Assembly (NCBI GenBank): GCA_964360265.1 | Contig: CAYHUY010000022.1 | Location: 1-14,180 of the forward strand | From: GWA1-39-11 sp964360265 | GTDB lineage: Bacteria; Patescibacteriota; Microgenomatia; Levybacterales; GWA1-39-11 | Direction of reading: 5' to 3' | DNA length: 14,180 nt | In this document: piece by piece, positions 1 through 7,015 of the stretch | Layout: each line of letters opens with the position of its first letter | How positions within the stretch are numbered: position 1 is the stretch's first letter | Position numbers and translations under genes: made by a program | Notes under the pieces: model-generated | The model's input: the letters and a program-made list of their open reading frames with translations, nothing else | Databases searched by the model: none | Told to the model about the DNA's origin: nothing

Positions 1-116
1 AACAGCTAAAAGCTCATCAAATAGTTGCAATGCTTGATCTACATCAATAACTTGGACGATCGTTCAGTTTATTGAAGTGTGCGAGATTTCTACCATGCTA
101 AAATCTCACTTATTGG
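1..116. other. left-edge non-genic stretch, possible gene remnant
   Basis: No complete gene fits here. On the minus strand, positions 60 to 1 read as an open, protein-like frame (IVQVIDVDQALQLFDELLAV) that continues off the left edge. It is preceded in frame by a TGA and has no ATG or GTG start. It could be the start of a gene using an unusual start codon, a decayed gene, or chance. Positions 83-107 form a small inverted repeat (listed separately). Confidence 0.25.
83..107. repeat. small inverted repeat after the HAD gene
   Basis: The arms GAGATTT (83-89) and AAATCTC (101-107) are perfect complements, and an extra TA/TA pair closes inside them past a bulged C. It lies just past the stop codon of the HAD gene on the minus strand, where a terminator would sit. 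The stem is AT-rich and no T-run follows on either strand, so a terminator function is weakly supported. Confidence 0.3.
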
Positions 117-722
117 TTATTTGTCATCGGTAATAAGTTCGTGGAGGGAGTGGATTGTTTTGATTGCGGGGTCGGACTCTTCTGATTTTCTGTTGATCCA
201 GATTACGTCTACAAATTTTTGGAGTGCCTCTATCACATCGTGCTTGTTATCAATAAACGTTGCTTCTCGTGGCAACAACTCTATGGAATCATCTGAAAGT
301 TTTCTTCTTAATATAAAAGTGTATTCGGGATAGAAATACTTTCTTATTTTTCCTGCATCAAGCTTTCTGTTCTGTAGTTCTTCATTCCCCTGTGAAAAAA
401 TTCCCAGAGTTTTTTGCCCTTTGAGCTTTTCTAGAACTTCTCGCGTCTCAGGAAAGAGCGAATCTTGATATATATCTTCTTCCCAGAAAACGTGGTCCAG
501 GGTTGCCACATCTTTTCCGTATCTATCAGAAAGGTATGCGGTCATTTCTCGTGGGTCAAAATCAGTTCTTTCAGAAAGCTTTGAATAGTAGTCTGCGTTT
601 GCGCTAATGAGTTCCTCCTCAGAAATTCCTAAGATCTTTATAAACCTAGACCTTAATAATTTACCGAAGCGCTCAGGATCAAAAAGGACGCCGTCTATAT
701 CGAACAAAACCAAATTTTGCAT
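117..722 (-). CDS. HAD-superfamily hydrolase (phosphatase-like)
   Basis: The 201-residue product has the haloacid dehalogenase fold signature. Motif I is FDIDGVLFD with the nucleophile D8 and acid D10. Motif II is at S110 (IFSQG), a likely motif III lysine is K141, and motif IV is FIDNKHD with D158 and D162. Family members mostly hydrolyse phosphate esters in the cytoplasm using Mg2+ and an aspartyl-phosphate intermediate. Residues 15-95, between motifs I and II, are helical and resemble a C1-type cap, as in phosphoglycolate phosphatase-like or beta-phosphoglucomutase-like enzymes. The substrate cannot be told from sequence. Motif IV has N159 between its acids instead of the common DD or GDxxxD form, a mild deviation. 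A TATAAT on the minus strand at 736-731 puts transcription start next to the ATG, and there is no ribosome binding site. It is divergent from the AI-2E gene. The family call is solid; the reaction is open. Confidence 0.85.
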   Translation of the reverse strand: MQNLVLFDIDGVLFDPERFGKLLRSRFIKILGISEEELISANADYYSKLSERTDFDPREMTAYLSDRYGKDVATLDHVFWEEDIYQDSLFPETREVLEKLKGQKTLGIFSQGNEELQNRKLDAGKIRKYFYPEYTFILRRKLSDDSIELLPREATFIDNKHDVIEALQKFVDVIWINRKSEESDPAIKTIHSLHELITDDK

Positions 723-730
723 CCAGATTT

Positions 731-736
731 ATTATA
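731..736 (-). promoter_or_regulatory. -10 element of the HAD gene
   Basis: A perfect TATAAT on the minus strand ends 8 bases before the ATG at 722, so the transcript would start at or within about 2 bases of the start codon. No good -35 hexamer lies 16-18 bases upstream; TTGAAG at 755-750 is too close, with a 13-base spacer. Confidence 0.5.
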
Positions 737-757
737 CTATAAAGGAGGACTTCAACC

Positions 758-786
758 TTGAATAATAATCAGGAATTGATTATAAT
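758..786 (+). promoter_or_regulatory. promoter of the AI-2E transporter gene
   Basis: TTGAAT (758-763) and TATAAT (781-786) are separated by exactly 17 bases, the ideal sigma-70-type arrangement. Transcription would begin around 792-794, about 5-7 bases before the ATG at 799. That leaves no room for a Shine-Dalgarno site, so the mRNA is probably leaderless or nearly so. Confidence 0.65.
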
Positions 787-798
787 TAAGACTATAAG

Positions 799-1779
799 AT
801 GAGAAGTACTGTAATAAAATTCTTTGCTCAAAATCAAATCTTAACTGCATTGCTTGTTATAGGAATAGGGTGGCTTATTTTTTCAATTAAAGAGGTCTTG
901 ATTGCTCTTTTTGTTTCCTATATCTTAATGGCGGCAATTTCCCCTTATGTTGATTTTTTACGAAAAAACAAAGTTCCAAAACCAATCGCGGTAATTGTCC
1001 CCTATGTCCTAGCAATTGGTGCGCTTTCTCTCGTAGTGGTCACGCTTTTGCCTTTTTTTATAAGTCAGGTACAGCTTTTGTTATCAAGGTTAACCATTTA
1101 TATCAACCAGGATTTAAATTTTTTTGGAGTAAAAATTGACCCAACGCAAATAAATTCCTTCGCTGCCAGCGAGATAGAAAATATTGGGAAAAACGCAATT
1201 GCATTGACAACTAAGGTGTTCGGTGGGGTAGTTTCGGCTGTAAGTATTTTTGCCGTATCTTTCTACCTTTTACTTTATAAACAAATCGTGACACGCAATT
1301 TTGTTTCTTTATTCCCCAAAAATCGTCAAGAGAAAATAAATAAAACTATTATGCAGATTGAGGAAAAGCTTGGGAATTGGCTCCGCGGACAAATAGTGCT
1401 ATCAGGGGCAGTTGGTATAACAACCTGGGTAGTTCTTACAGTTCTTGGGGTTGATTTTGCGCTTCCCCTTGCAGTCATTGCGGGGATTTTTGAGATTATA
1501 CCAACAATTGGTCCTATTCTTTCAGCAGTTCCGGCAATTATTGTTGCTTTAAATATATCGCCTATCCTTGCGGGGGTAGTGGCTATCTCCTATTTTCTAA
1601 TACAACTCCTTGAGAACAATATTTTAGTGCCAAGAATTATGCAGCGTGCGGTAGGACTTAATCCTATTGTGATAATTATCGGGATAATTGTGGGGAGTAA
1701 GCTTCTGGGTGTGGCTGGAGCACTTCTTGCAATCCCTTTCATTGTTTTTTTAGTTGTAATTTATAGGAACTTGGAATAG
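799..1779 (+). CDS. AI-2E family transporter (PF01594/UPF0118-type membrane protein)
   Basis: The 326-residue polytopic membrane protein has the layout of this family. Two N-terminal helices lie at about 12-50, further helices at 62-90, a hydrophilic loop at about 95-135, and a dense block of helices from 140 to the end. Signature stretches are LGNWLRGQ (191-198), FEIIPTIGPILSAVPA (231-246) and ENNILVPRIMQRAVGLNP (272-289). Family members have been linked to export of the signal AI-2 (TqsA), to Na+/H+ antiport and to other export, so the transported molecule cannot be assigned. It ends almost straight after the last helix (IYRNLE), without the charged cytoplasmic tail many relatives have. It is transcribed alone from a strong promoter and converges on the glycosyltransferase gene with 13 bp between stop codons. 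Confidence 0.88.
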   Translation: MRSTVIKFFAQNQILTALLVIGIGWLIFSIKEVLIALFVSYILMAAISPYVDFLRKNKVPKPIAVIVPYVLAIGALSLVVVTLLPFFISQVQLLLSRLTIYINQDLNFFGVKIDPTQINSFAASEIENIGKNAIALTTKVFGGVVSAVSIFAVSFYLLLYKQIVTRNFVSLFPKNRQEKINKTIMQIEEKLGNWLRGQIVLSGAVGITTWVVLTVLGVDFALPLAVIAGIFEIIPTIGPILSAVPAIIVALNISPILAGVVAISYFLIQLLENNILVPRIMQRAVGLNPIVIIIGIIVGSKLLGVAGALLAIPFIVFLVVIYRNLE

Positions 1780-1792
1780 GGCCTTATAAATA

Positions 1793-4186
1793 CTAGCGTC
1801 GATTTGACAGATAAAATAAAAGGGTAAGAAATAGGGCGACGGTGATAAGTGGTAGATATGAAAGCTTTGAGGAAATCTGCTTTTCGCTTCTGACTGCGGG
1901 AAAATTTAAAAACTCTTCTTTTTTAAGAATGACTCTGGAAAACCACGAAGGAGCGTAAACCAAGACTCCTGAGAGTAATCCGTTTTTATATCTTCTTCCT
2001 GATGCAAATATCGCAAAATTTCCATCTACTTTTATTTTCCCCACACTTTTTAATCTTTGAGCAAGATCAACATCTTCACCAAGAGTCAAATTGGTTCTGA
2101 ATCCTCCAATTTTTAAAAATGCATCACGTCTAACCGCCATATTCGATCCGAGCATATTCCAGCCTGATGAGAAGATTTTGTCTATAAACCAAAAGGGATA
2201 AAAAAGGTATCTGGCTGCCGCTCTTGCTTGTACGGGGCCAGAATACAGGCGGCTCAGGCCACTGAAACCTACGAGTTTTTCATCTTTTTCAAATTCGCCG
2301 GCAATTTTTTCAAGCCAGTTTTCAGGAACTACTGCGTCGGCGTCCGTTGTTGCTATTATGTGTCCCTTGCTTGCAAAAAATCCTGCCTGGCGAGCAGCCG
2401 CAACCCCTTTTTGTTTTTCATAAACTACTCTTGCTCTATATTCCTTGGCAACTTGTGCCGTATTATCAGTTGAATTATTATCAACCACAATTAGTTCAAA
2501 ATTTTTATATGTTTGATTAAGAATGCTTTTAAGCGTTGCCCGAATGAATTCGCCTTCATTGTAGGCAGGAATCACAATGCTCATATGTGGGCTTGGGGGG
2601 GTTATATGTGTTTGTTCTTTTATTCCAATGTAAAACTTGGATTTATCTTTTTTCCCGAATCTAATAAAAGGAAGGAGCAGAAGACCAAAAAGGAATATAA
2701 AAATTAAATTAATAAGGCTCCAGTAGTTAGCTGGTTCCCTACCGGAAATTACAGACCACGCCCCGTCAATAATCCAACCTGCACCCACCCCCAAAAGAAT
2801 GAGAGGCAGAAAACTCACTGTTCTTTTTTTTATAATTGCTGATAGGGCTATGAAAAAAAACACCAACCCTATGGAGGGATGAAAAAAATATGAATCCCCA
2901 ATGTTAAGTATTGGATAAGAAACGGGGCCAGTGTGGGTTAAAAAGATTAGAATCCTAATAAAAATTACTGATGCCCAAAAAGAGAGACTAATAATGAAAA
3001 ATTGTTCTTGCCGCTCATTTTGTTTCATAATTCTTGCAGTACTTTCCTTATTGTATTTCTCAAGCAACCCATAATAAACAGGCTCAAGCTTGTCTACCAT
3101 TGTCTTGACTGAAAATTCCTGCGAGGAAAGTTTTGCTTTTATTGATAGGTCTGAATGCAATTTATTGTTATTGATAATAGCAAGTGTCTGAAATGCAAAC
3201 TCTATTTTGTCTTTTTTTACGAGGTACCCATTCTCCCCATTCTTAATACATTCATAGGCCGGGTCATCAATTGCAACAACCGGAACGCCTGACGCGAGCG
3301 CTTCCAAAATTACAAGCCCTTGAGTCTCAGTTGTTGATGAAAAAACAAACACAGTCGCGTCGGGATAAATCTGGTGGATTTCATCATTTTTTATTTTCCC
3401 AATAAAATGAACGTTCTTACCAACCTTTATTTTCTTTGCGAGTTGTTCTAGTCTTTTTTTATCTTGACCTTCACCAACTATTGCAAAATGTGTACTTGGA
3501 GCGTGTCTTGCAACATCCTGAAAAGCCCTGATTAGAAATTCTACTGATTTTTCCCTACTCAATCTCCCAACAAACAAAAGTAGCGGCTCATCTCCAAGCC
3601 CAAGTTTTTTTCTTAAGAATCCCTTTTTTGAGTTTTGAAATTTTTCAATATCTATTCCACTGGGGATTATTGCAATGGGCTTTTTTATACCATAAGACCT
3701 TAATTCGTGCTCAACGCGAGAAGTTGGAGCAATTAAATAATCTACCCTGTTTGCGAATATCTTTGTGGCGCGTTCCATAAGTTTTGGAGTGACAATCTTG
3801 CCTTTGAAAAAATAATGGGTATATCTATTCCAAAGAGTATGGTATGTAATAACAAATGGGATATCTTTTGCCCTTGCGATCTCGCGCCCTAAAAAAGTGA
3901 TTGGCCCCCCTGAGTGCCCGTGAATTATGTCAAAATCCATTGAAAAGATTTTCCCTAAAGATTTATCTGGAAAACTGGGCGCAAGTCTCGTTTCGGGTAG
4001 CTTTAATACCTTAATAGATGGCAACCTTATAACGTTGGTACTGTGATCAATGTACCCCGGATATTTGGGGGCTATTATAAATACCTCGTGCCCGCGCCTT
4101 TCTAATTCTTTTGCAGACTCGGAGACCGAAGTTGCCACCCCGTTTGGCTGCGGGAGAAATCCGTCAGTAAAAAAACCTATTCTCAT
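1793..4186 (-). CDS. bifunctional membrane glycosyltransferase, GT4-TM-GT2 fusion
   Basis: The 797-residue product joins two glycosyltransferases. Residues 1-380 are a GT-B enzyme of family GT4 (PimA-like): a Gly-rich start near 16-19, HGHSGG at 89-94, FVGRLSREKS at 205-214, and the nucleotide-sugar site E287-x7-E295. Residues 396-510 hold four hydrophobic helices (about 396-416, 439-452, 457-478, 488-509). Residues 535-740 are a GT-A enzyme of family GT2: SIVIPAYNEGE (536-546), VVDNNSTDNT (567-576), DAD metal site (615-617), and GEDVDLAQRL (703-712) with likely catalytic acids. A last helix lies at 775-794. Both catalytic parts should face the cytoplasm at the membrane, adding two successive sugars to a lipid carrier or glycolipid; the product is unknown. 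The frame is unbroken across both halves. The start is the first ATG, just downstream of two TATAAT-like elements; no Shine-Dalgarno site is seen. A divergent promoter region separates it from dnaA. Confidence 0.87.
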   Translation of the reverse strand: MRIGFFTDGFLPQPNGVATSVSESAKELERRGHEVFIIAPKYPGYIDHSTNVIRLPSIKVLKLPETRLAPSFPDKSLGKIFSMDFDIIHGHSGGPITFLGREIARAKDIPFVITYHTLWNRYTHYFFKGKIVTPKLMERATKIFANRVDYLIAPTSRVEHELRSYGIKKPIAIIPSGIDIEKFQNSKKGFLRKKLGLGDEPLLLFVGRLSREKSVEFLIRAFQDVARHAPSTHFAIVGEGQDKKRLEQLAKKIKVGKNVHFIGKIKNDEIHQIYPDATVFVFSSTTETQGLVILEALASGVPVVAIDDPAYECIKNGENGYLVKKDKIEFAFQTLAIINNNKLHSDLSIKAKLSSQEFSVKTMVDKLEPVYYGLLEKYNKESTARIMKQNERQEQFFIISLSFWASVIFIRILIFLTHTGPVSYPILNIGDSYFFHPSIGLVFFFIALSAIIKKRTVSFLPLILLGVGAGWIIDGAWSVISGREPANYWSLINLIFIFLFGLLLLPFIRFGKKDKSKFYIGIKEQTHITPPSPHMSIVIPAYNEGEFIRATLKSILNQTYKNFELIVVDNNSTDNTAQVAKEYRARVVYEKQKGVAAARQAGFFASKGHIIATTDADAVVPENWLEKIAGEFEKDEKLVGFSGLSRLYSGPVQARAAARYLFYPFWFIDKIFSSGWNMLGSNMAVRRDAFLKIGGFRTNLTLGEDVDLAQRLKSVGKIKVDGNFAIFASGRRYKNGLLSGVLVYAPSWFSRVILKKEEFLNFPAVRSEKQISSKLSYLPLITVALFLTLLFYLSNRR

Positions 4187-4191
4187 TTTAT

Positions 4192-4212
4192 ATAATATCC
4201 GTAAATATTATA
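4192..4212 (-). promoter_or_regulatory. -10 elements of the glycosyltransferase gene
   Basis: On the minus strand, TATAAT at 4212-4207 would start transcription near 4200, giving a 14-base leader. A second, weaker TATTAT at 4197-4192 would start it at the ATG itself. Neither has a convincing -35 hexamer at the right distance. No Shine-Dalgarno sequence fits in either leader. Confidence 0.4.
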
Positions 4213-4296
4213 CTCTTGGCAATGTAAAGATAAAAGGCTGCCGTTTGAAACTGGAGATTTTATGTTTTATATTTGACTTGATACTATTTGATATTC

Positions 4297-4326
4297 TTGA
4301 CAAAAAGTTATCCACATTTGTATACT
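4297..4326 (+). promoter_or_regulatory. dnaA promoter
   Basis: A consensus -35 TTGACA (4297-4302) is followed after 18 bases by -10 TATACT (4321-4326), with a predicted start near 4333 and a leader of about 39 bases. The -35 is the last of four TTGA(C/T) motifs at 4273, 4278, 4288 and 4297. The spacer holds a perfect DnaA box, so DnaA bound there should block RNA polymerase. Confidence 0.75.
4308..4316 (+). promoter_or_regulatory. consensus DnaA box in the dnaA promoter
   Basis: TTATCCACA matches the canonical high-affinity DnaA box at all nine positions. It lies between the -35 and -10 hexamers of the dnaA promoter, the classical setting for autorepression of dnaA. It is the only perfect box noticed in the window and might also belong to a bipartite origin. 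Confidence 0.85.
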
Positions 4327-4371
4327 TCTTTCACCAAATTCCTGCCCCAAGAACGCAACAGGATATCTTTT

Positions 4372-5709
4372 ATGGAAAATTTATGGAGAGAAGTTTTAAA
4401 TGAGATTGAAATTGAAATCTCAAAGCCAATTTTCTTAACTTTTTTAAAACCCACAACGCTTTTGTCTCTGGTCGATTCAATAGCAACAATCAATTCCCCT
4501 ACCCAAATTACATCCGAGTATATAGAAAAAAGGTATTATTTTTTAATTAAAAAAATTTTAGGTAAAAAAACCGGGCAAGATGTAAGTCTCGTTTTTACAT
4601 CAGAAGTAAGAGCAGGAAGCAAAATTGGAGTTATTCCAGGACCTTTATTTGCTGCAAGTATTAAGAGTGAAATACAAAAACGACCACCAAGAATAAGAGT
4701 GGACTACACCTTTGATTCAATGGCGGTTTCTGAGAGTAATCAACTCGCTTACACTGCCGCATTAACGGTCGCAACCAATCCAGGCACAAAATACAATCCC
4801 CTTTTCCTCTATGGAACCGTAGGTGTTGGGAAAACCCACCTGATGAATGCAATTGCAAATAAATCCTTTGCTGAGAATGAAAACTTGAATGTGACGTATC
4901 TAACTACTGAGGAATTTACAAACGAAGTGGTTGAGGCGATCCGTGATAAAACAACTAATCAGATGAGGAAGAAGTTTAGAAATGTCAACATTCTACTTTT
5001 GGATGATGTACAATTTCTTACCGGTAAGGACCGGATGCAGGAAGAGCTTTTCCATACGTTTAATACGCTTATTGACAAGGGGCGCCAAGTTGTTCTCTCA
5101 TCTGATAGACCCCCCCAAGACCTTAGAAAAATTGAGACCCGTCTTGCCTCAAGATTTGAAGGAGGCTTAAGTGTTGACATAGGGACTCCCGACTTTGAAT
5201 TAAGAACCGCAATCTTGTTGATTAAAAGTAAAAAATATGGACTTTCACTTTCTTATGATGCGGCAAAAGCTGCCGCCGAAAGAATTGAAGACACAAGGGC
5301 GCTCGAAGGATTTCTTTTAAGGGTCGTTTCAGCAAGGCAGGGCATGTCAGGCGACGAGGTTTCAGCAGAAGACATAATGCCAATTTTAGGAAAAACAAGA
5401 CCGGCGTCTGGGTCTCTTCGCCCAGATGATGTTATAAAAACGATTTGCACAATTTATGACATAAAACCAACTCAACTTAAAGGTGTAAAAAGAGACTCTT
5501 ATTTGATTAAACCACGGCATATGTGTATGTTTATATTAAAAGAGGAAACAAGCCTTACCTTTGTTGAAATAGGAAATCTGATTGGCGGGCGTGACCACAC
5601 AACAGTTATGCATGCTGTGGGAAAAATTAAAGATAAAATATTATTATCTCCAAAAACAAAAGAGGAAATCTTGTTTATAAAAAAGAGAATAAAAGAAGAA
5701 TTATTATAA
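4372..5709 (+). CDS. dnaA: chromosomal replication initiator DnaA
   Basis: The start chosen gives 445 residues, the usual length. An upstream in-frame ATG at 4288 lies before the -35 hexamer at 4297 and so cannot be on the transcript. The start at 4372 has AGGA at 4360-4363, 8 bases upstream. Domain I (about 1-80) opens with the expected MENLWREVL. The AAA+ domain has Walker A GTVGVGKTH (148-156), Walker B LLLDDVQF and the ETRLASRFEGG arginine segment at about 255-265. The C-terminal helix-turn-helix carries the DnaA signature GGRDHTTVMHA at about 405-415, which reads the DnaA box. The linker domain II is very short. DnaA-ATP binds oriC, melts it and loads the helicase. It is followed by the origin region and dnaN, the common bacterial order. 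Autoregulation is likely, given the DnaA box in its promoter. Confidence 0.97.
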   Translation: MENLWREVLNEIEIEISKPIFLTFLKPTTLLSLVDSIATINSPTQITSEYIEKRYYFLIKKILGKKTGQDVSLVFTSEVRAGSKIGVIPGPLFAASIKSEIQKRPPRIRVDYTFDSMAVSESNQLAYTAALTVATNPGTKYNPLFLYGTVGVGKTHLMNAIANKSFAENENLNVTYLTTEEFTNEVVEAIRDKTTNQMRKKFRNVNILLLDDVQFLTGKDRMQEELFHTFNTLIDKGRQVVLSSDRPPQDLRKIETRLASRFEGGLSVDIGTPDFELRTAILLIKSKKYGLSLSYDAAKAAAERIEDTRALEGFLLRVVSARQGMSGDEVSAEDIMPILGKTRPASGSLRPDDVIKTICTIYDIKPTQLKGVKRDSYLIKPRHMCMFILKEETSLTFVEIGNLIGGRDHTTVMHAVGKIKDKILLSPKTKEEILFIKKRIKEELL

Positions 5710-5739
5710 TTTTCCATGACAATTAAATTAATCAACATA

Positions 5740-5805
5740 TCCTACACATTCTTTTACACTGTTTTCCCACAATTTTCTACCCACCAGTCCTTGCTTTTTT
5801 ACACA
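5740..5805 (+). repeat. array of five degenerate DnaA-box-like motifs
   Basis: The motifs are TCCTACACA (5740), TTTTACACT (5752), TTTCCCACA (5763), TTCTACCCA (5775) and TTTTACACA (5797). All lie on the plus strand. Starts are 12, 11, 12 and 22 bases apart, close to one or two helical turns. Each differs from TTATNCACA by one to a few bases; the last, next to the GC cluster, is the best, with one mismatch. They are likely low-affinity sites on which DnaA builds a filament towards dnaN. Confidence 0.65.
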
Positions 5806-5808
5806 TAT

Positions 5809-5836
5809 CCCCCCATACTACTACTAATACTAATAA
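5809..5836 (+). promoter_or_regulatory. GC cluster plus DnaA-trio unwinding element
   Basis: CCCCCC (5809-5814) follows the last DnaA-like box by three bases. It is followed by seven in-register triplets TAC TAC TAC TAA TAC TAA TAA (5816-5836) and then more A/T. The complementary strand reads as repeated 3'-GAT-5', the DnaA-trio motif that binds DnaA as a single-stranded filament during origin opening. Position and polarity agree with the B. subtilis element. Confidence 0.8.
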
Positions 5837-5883
5837 ATAATTTATCAGATAACGTTACCAATAAATCGTTCTGTTGTTTATTG

Positions 5884-5889
5884 TATAAT
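5884..5889 (+). promoter_or_regulatory. -10 element of dnaN
   Basis: TATAAT lies 20 bases upstream of the dnaN ATG, predicting a start near 5896 and a 14-base leader without a Shine-Dalgarno site. No clear -35 is found at 16-18 bases. dnaN might also be read through from dnaA across the origin. Confidence 0.45.
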
Positions 5890-5909
5890 CATGTCTACCA
5901 CACGGTTGT

Positions 5910-7013
5910 ATGAAAGTAGAGTTTCTTGTAGAAAACATAGAAAACCTACTGCCCATATTAATTAGGTTCATACCCACTCATTCCCAAATCCCCGCATTAT
6001 CTAATATACTGATTGAAGCAAAGAAAGAAGGACTGTTTATATATGCAACAAACCTTGAAACAGGAATAATTATTAAAGTTCCCGCAAAAATTGATGAAAA
6101 TGGTGCAACGACAGTTCCCGGAAGACAATTCATAGAGATAGTAAACGCTTTTCCCAAAGACAAAGTAGAGGTATCTCTTGAGAAAGACAAACTTCAATTA
6201 AGATGCAGGGAAAATAAAGCCACCCTGCAAACAATCTCAAGAGAAGAATTCCCAAACATACTTGAAGAAAAAGGAGAGAAGGTTCACGAGTTTCAATACA
6301 ACGAACTAGACAAAATATTTTCCAAACTTACGTTTTCTGTTTCACAAGATGACTCTAGACCTGAATTGACAGGGATTCTTTTTTCTCAAAAAAGAAAATA
6401 TTTAGATTTTGTGTCAACGGATGGGTTTAGGTTGTCTCTGAGGAGAGTAAAAGGAAGCAGTATGTTAGAAGAAAATGGAAAAATGATATTTCCTGCTAAA
6501 ATTATCCTTGAAGCACTTTCTTTAAAAACAAAAAAGAGTATTTTTATGTATGTACAAAAAAAGACTAATCAAGTGGTTTTTGAAGTAGAAAATGTGATTT
6601 TTGTAGGAAGATTGATAAGTGGGGAGTTTCCAAATTATGAAAGGGTAATTCCCCAAGACCCCAAAACTAAAATATTGGTAGACACAGAGGAATTTTTACA
6701 AAAATTGAGGCTATTTTTAGTATTCGCACGGGAAAGCGCTAATATAATAAGGATTGAAGTAAAGAACGGGGCAATTAAGATGTTTGCCCAATCTTCAGGT
6801 CTCGGAGAAGGAGAGGCGACCATTGAGGGAAAACAAGAGGGAGCGGACACAGAGATAGCGTTTAACATAAAGTTTTTAACAGATATTATGAAGAATATTG
6901 CAGGCAAAAATACATCCATCGAATTATCCAGTTCGGTTGATCCGGCGGTTTTTAAAACAGAAGAAGATCCAGATTTCCTGCACGTTATAATGCCCGTCCG
7001 CCTCCAAGACTAA
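5910..7013 (+). CDS. dnaN: DNA polymerase III beta subunit (sliding clamp)
   Basis: The 367-residue product is the normal length for the ring-forming clamp and should fold as three similar domains (about 1-120, 121-245 and 246-367). It dimerises around DNA and tethers the replicative polymerase and repair proteins. Family landmarks are seen in order: PALSNILIEA in domain 1, the start of domain 2 with DDSRPELTGILF, then STDGFRLSLRR, the GEFPNYERVIP segment leading into domain 3, and the C-terminal HVIMPVRL that forms part of the partner-binding groove. The start chosen is the first ATG of the frame and gives the usual N-terminus. The gene lies directly past the origin, co-directional with the rightward fork. 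Its stop codon is 2 bp from that of the convergent secretion operon, so any terminator must lie within coding sequence. Confidence 0.97.
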   Translation: MKVEFLVENIENLLPILIRFIPTHSQIPALSNILIEAKKEGLFIYATNLETGIIIKVPAKIDENGATTVPGRQFIEIVNAFPKDKVEVSLEKDKLQLRCRENKATLQTISREEFPNILEEKGEKVHEFQYNELDKIFSKLTFSVSQDDSRPELTGILFSQKRKYLDFVSTDGFRLSLRRVKGSSMLEENGKMIFPAKIILEALSLKTKKSIFMYVQKKTNQVVFEVENVIFVGRLISGEFPNYERVIPQDPKTKILVDTEEFLQKLRLFLVFARESANIIRIEVKNGAIKMFAQSSGLGEGEATIEGKQEGADTEIAFNIKFLTDIMKNIAGKNTSIELSSSVDPAVFKTEEDPDFLHVIMPVRLQD

Positions 7014-7015
7014 CC

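Larger units (their letters stand above)
5710..5909 (+). other. putative replication origin oriC (dnaA-dnaN intergenic)
   Basis: This 200-bp AT-rich gap holds no gene. In order it contains an AT-rich lead, five DnaA-box-like motifs on the plus strand (5740-5805), a C6 cluster (5809-5814), a run of TAC/TAA triplets (5816-5836), an AT-rich stretch with TTATCaGATAA (5842-5852) and TAACGTTA (5850-5857) palindromes, and the dnaN -10. The box, GC cluster, trio, AT-rich order matches the basal unwinding system of B. subtilis oriC, which sits in the same gene context. Function is inferred from this architecture. Confidence 0.85.

Noticed and set aside
83..107. Rho-independent terminator of the HAD gene
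   Set aside because: The stem is short and AT-rich and has no T-run after it, so it is kept only as an inverted repeat.
4288..4371. Longer dnaA start giving 473 residues
   Set aside because: The ATG at 4288 lies upstream of the -35/-10 promoter elements, and the extra 28 residues do not resemble DnaA. The ATG at 4372 gives the family's normal N-terminus and has AGGA upstream.
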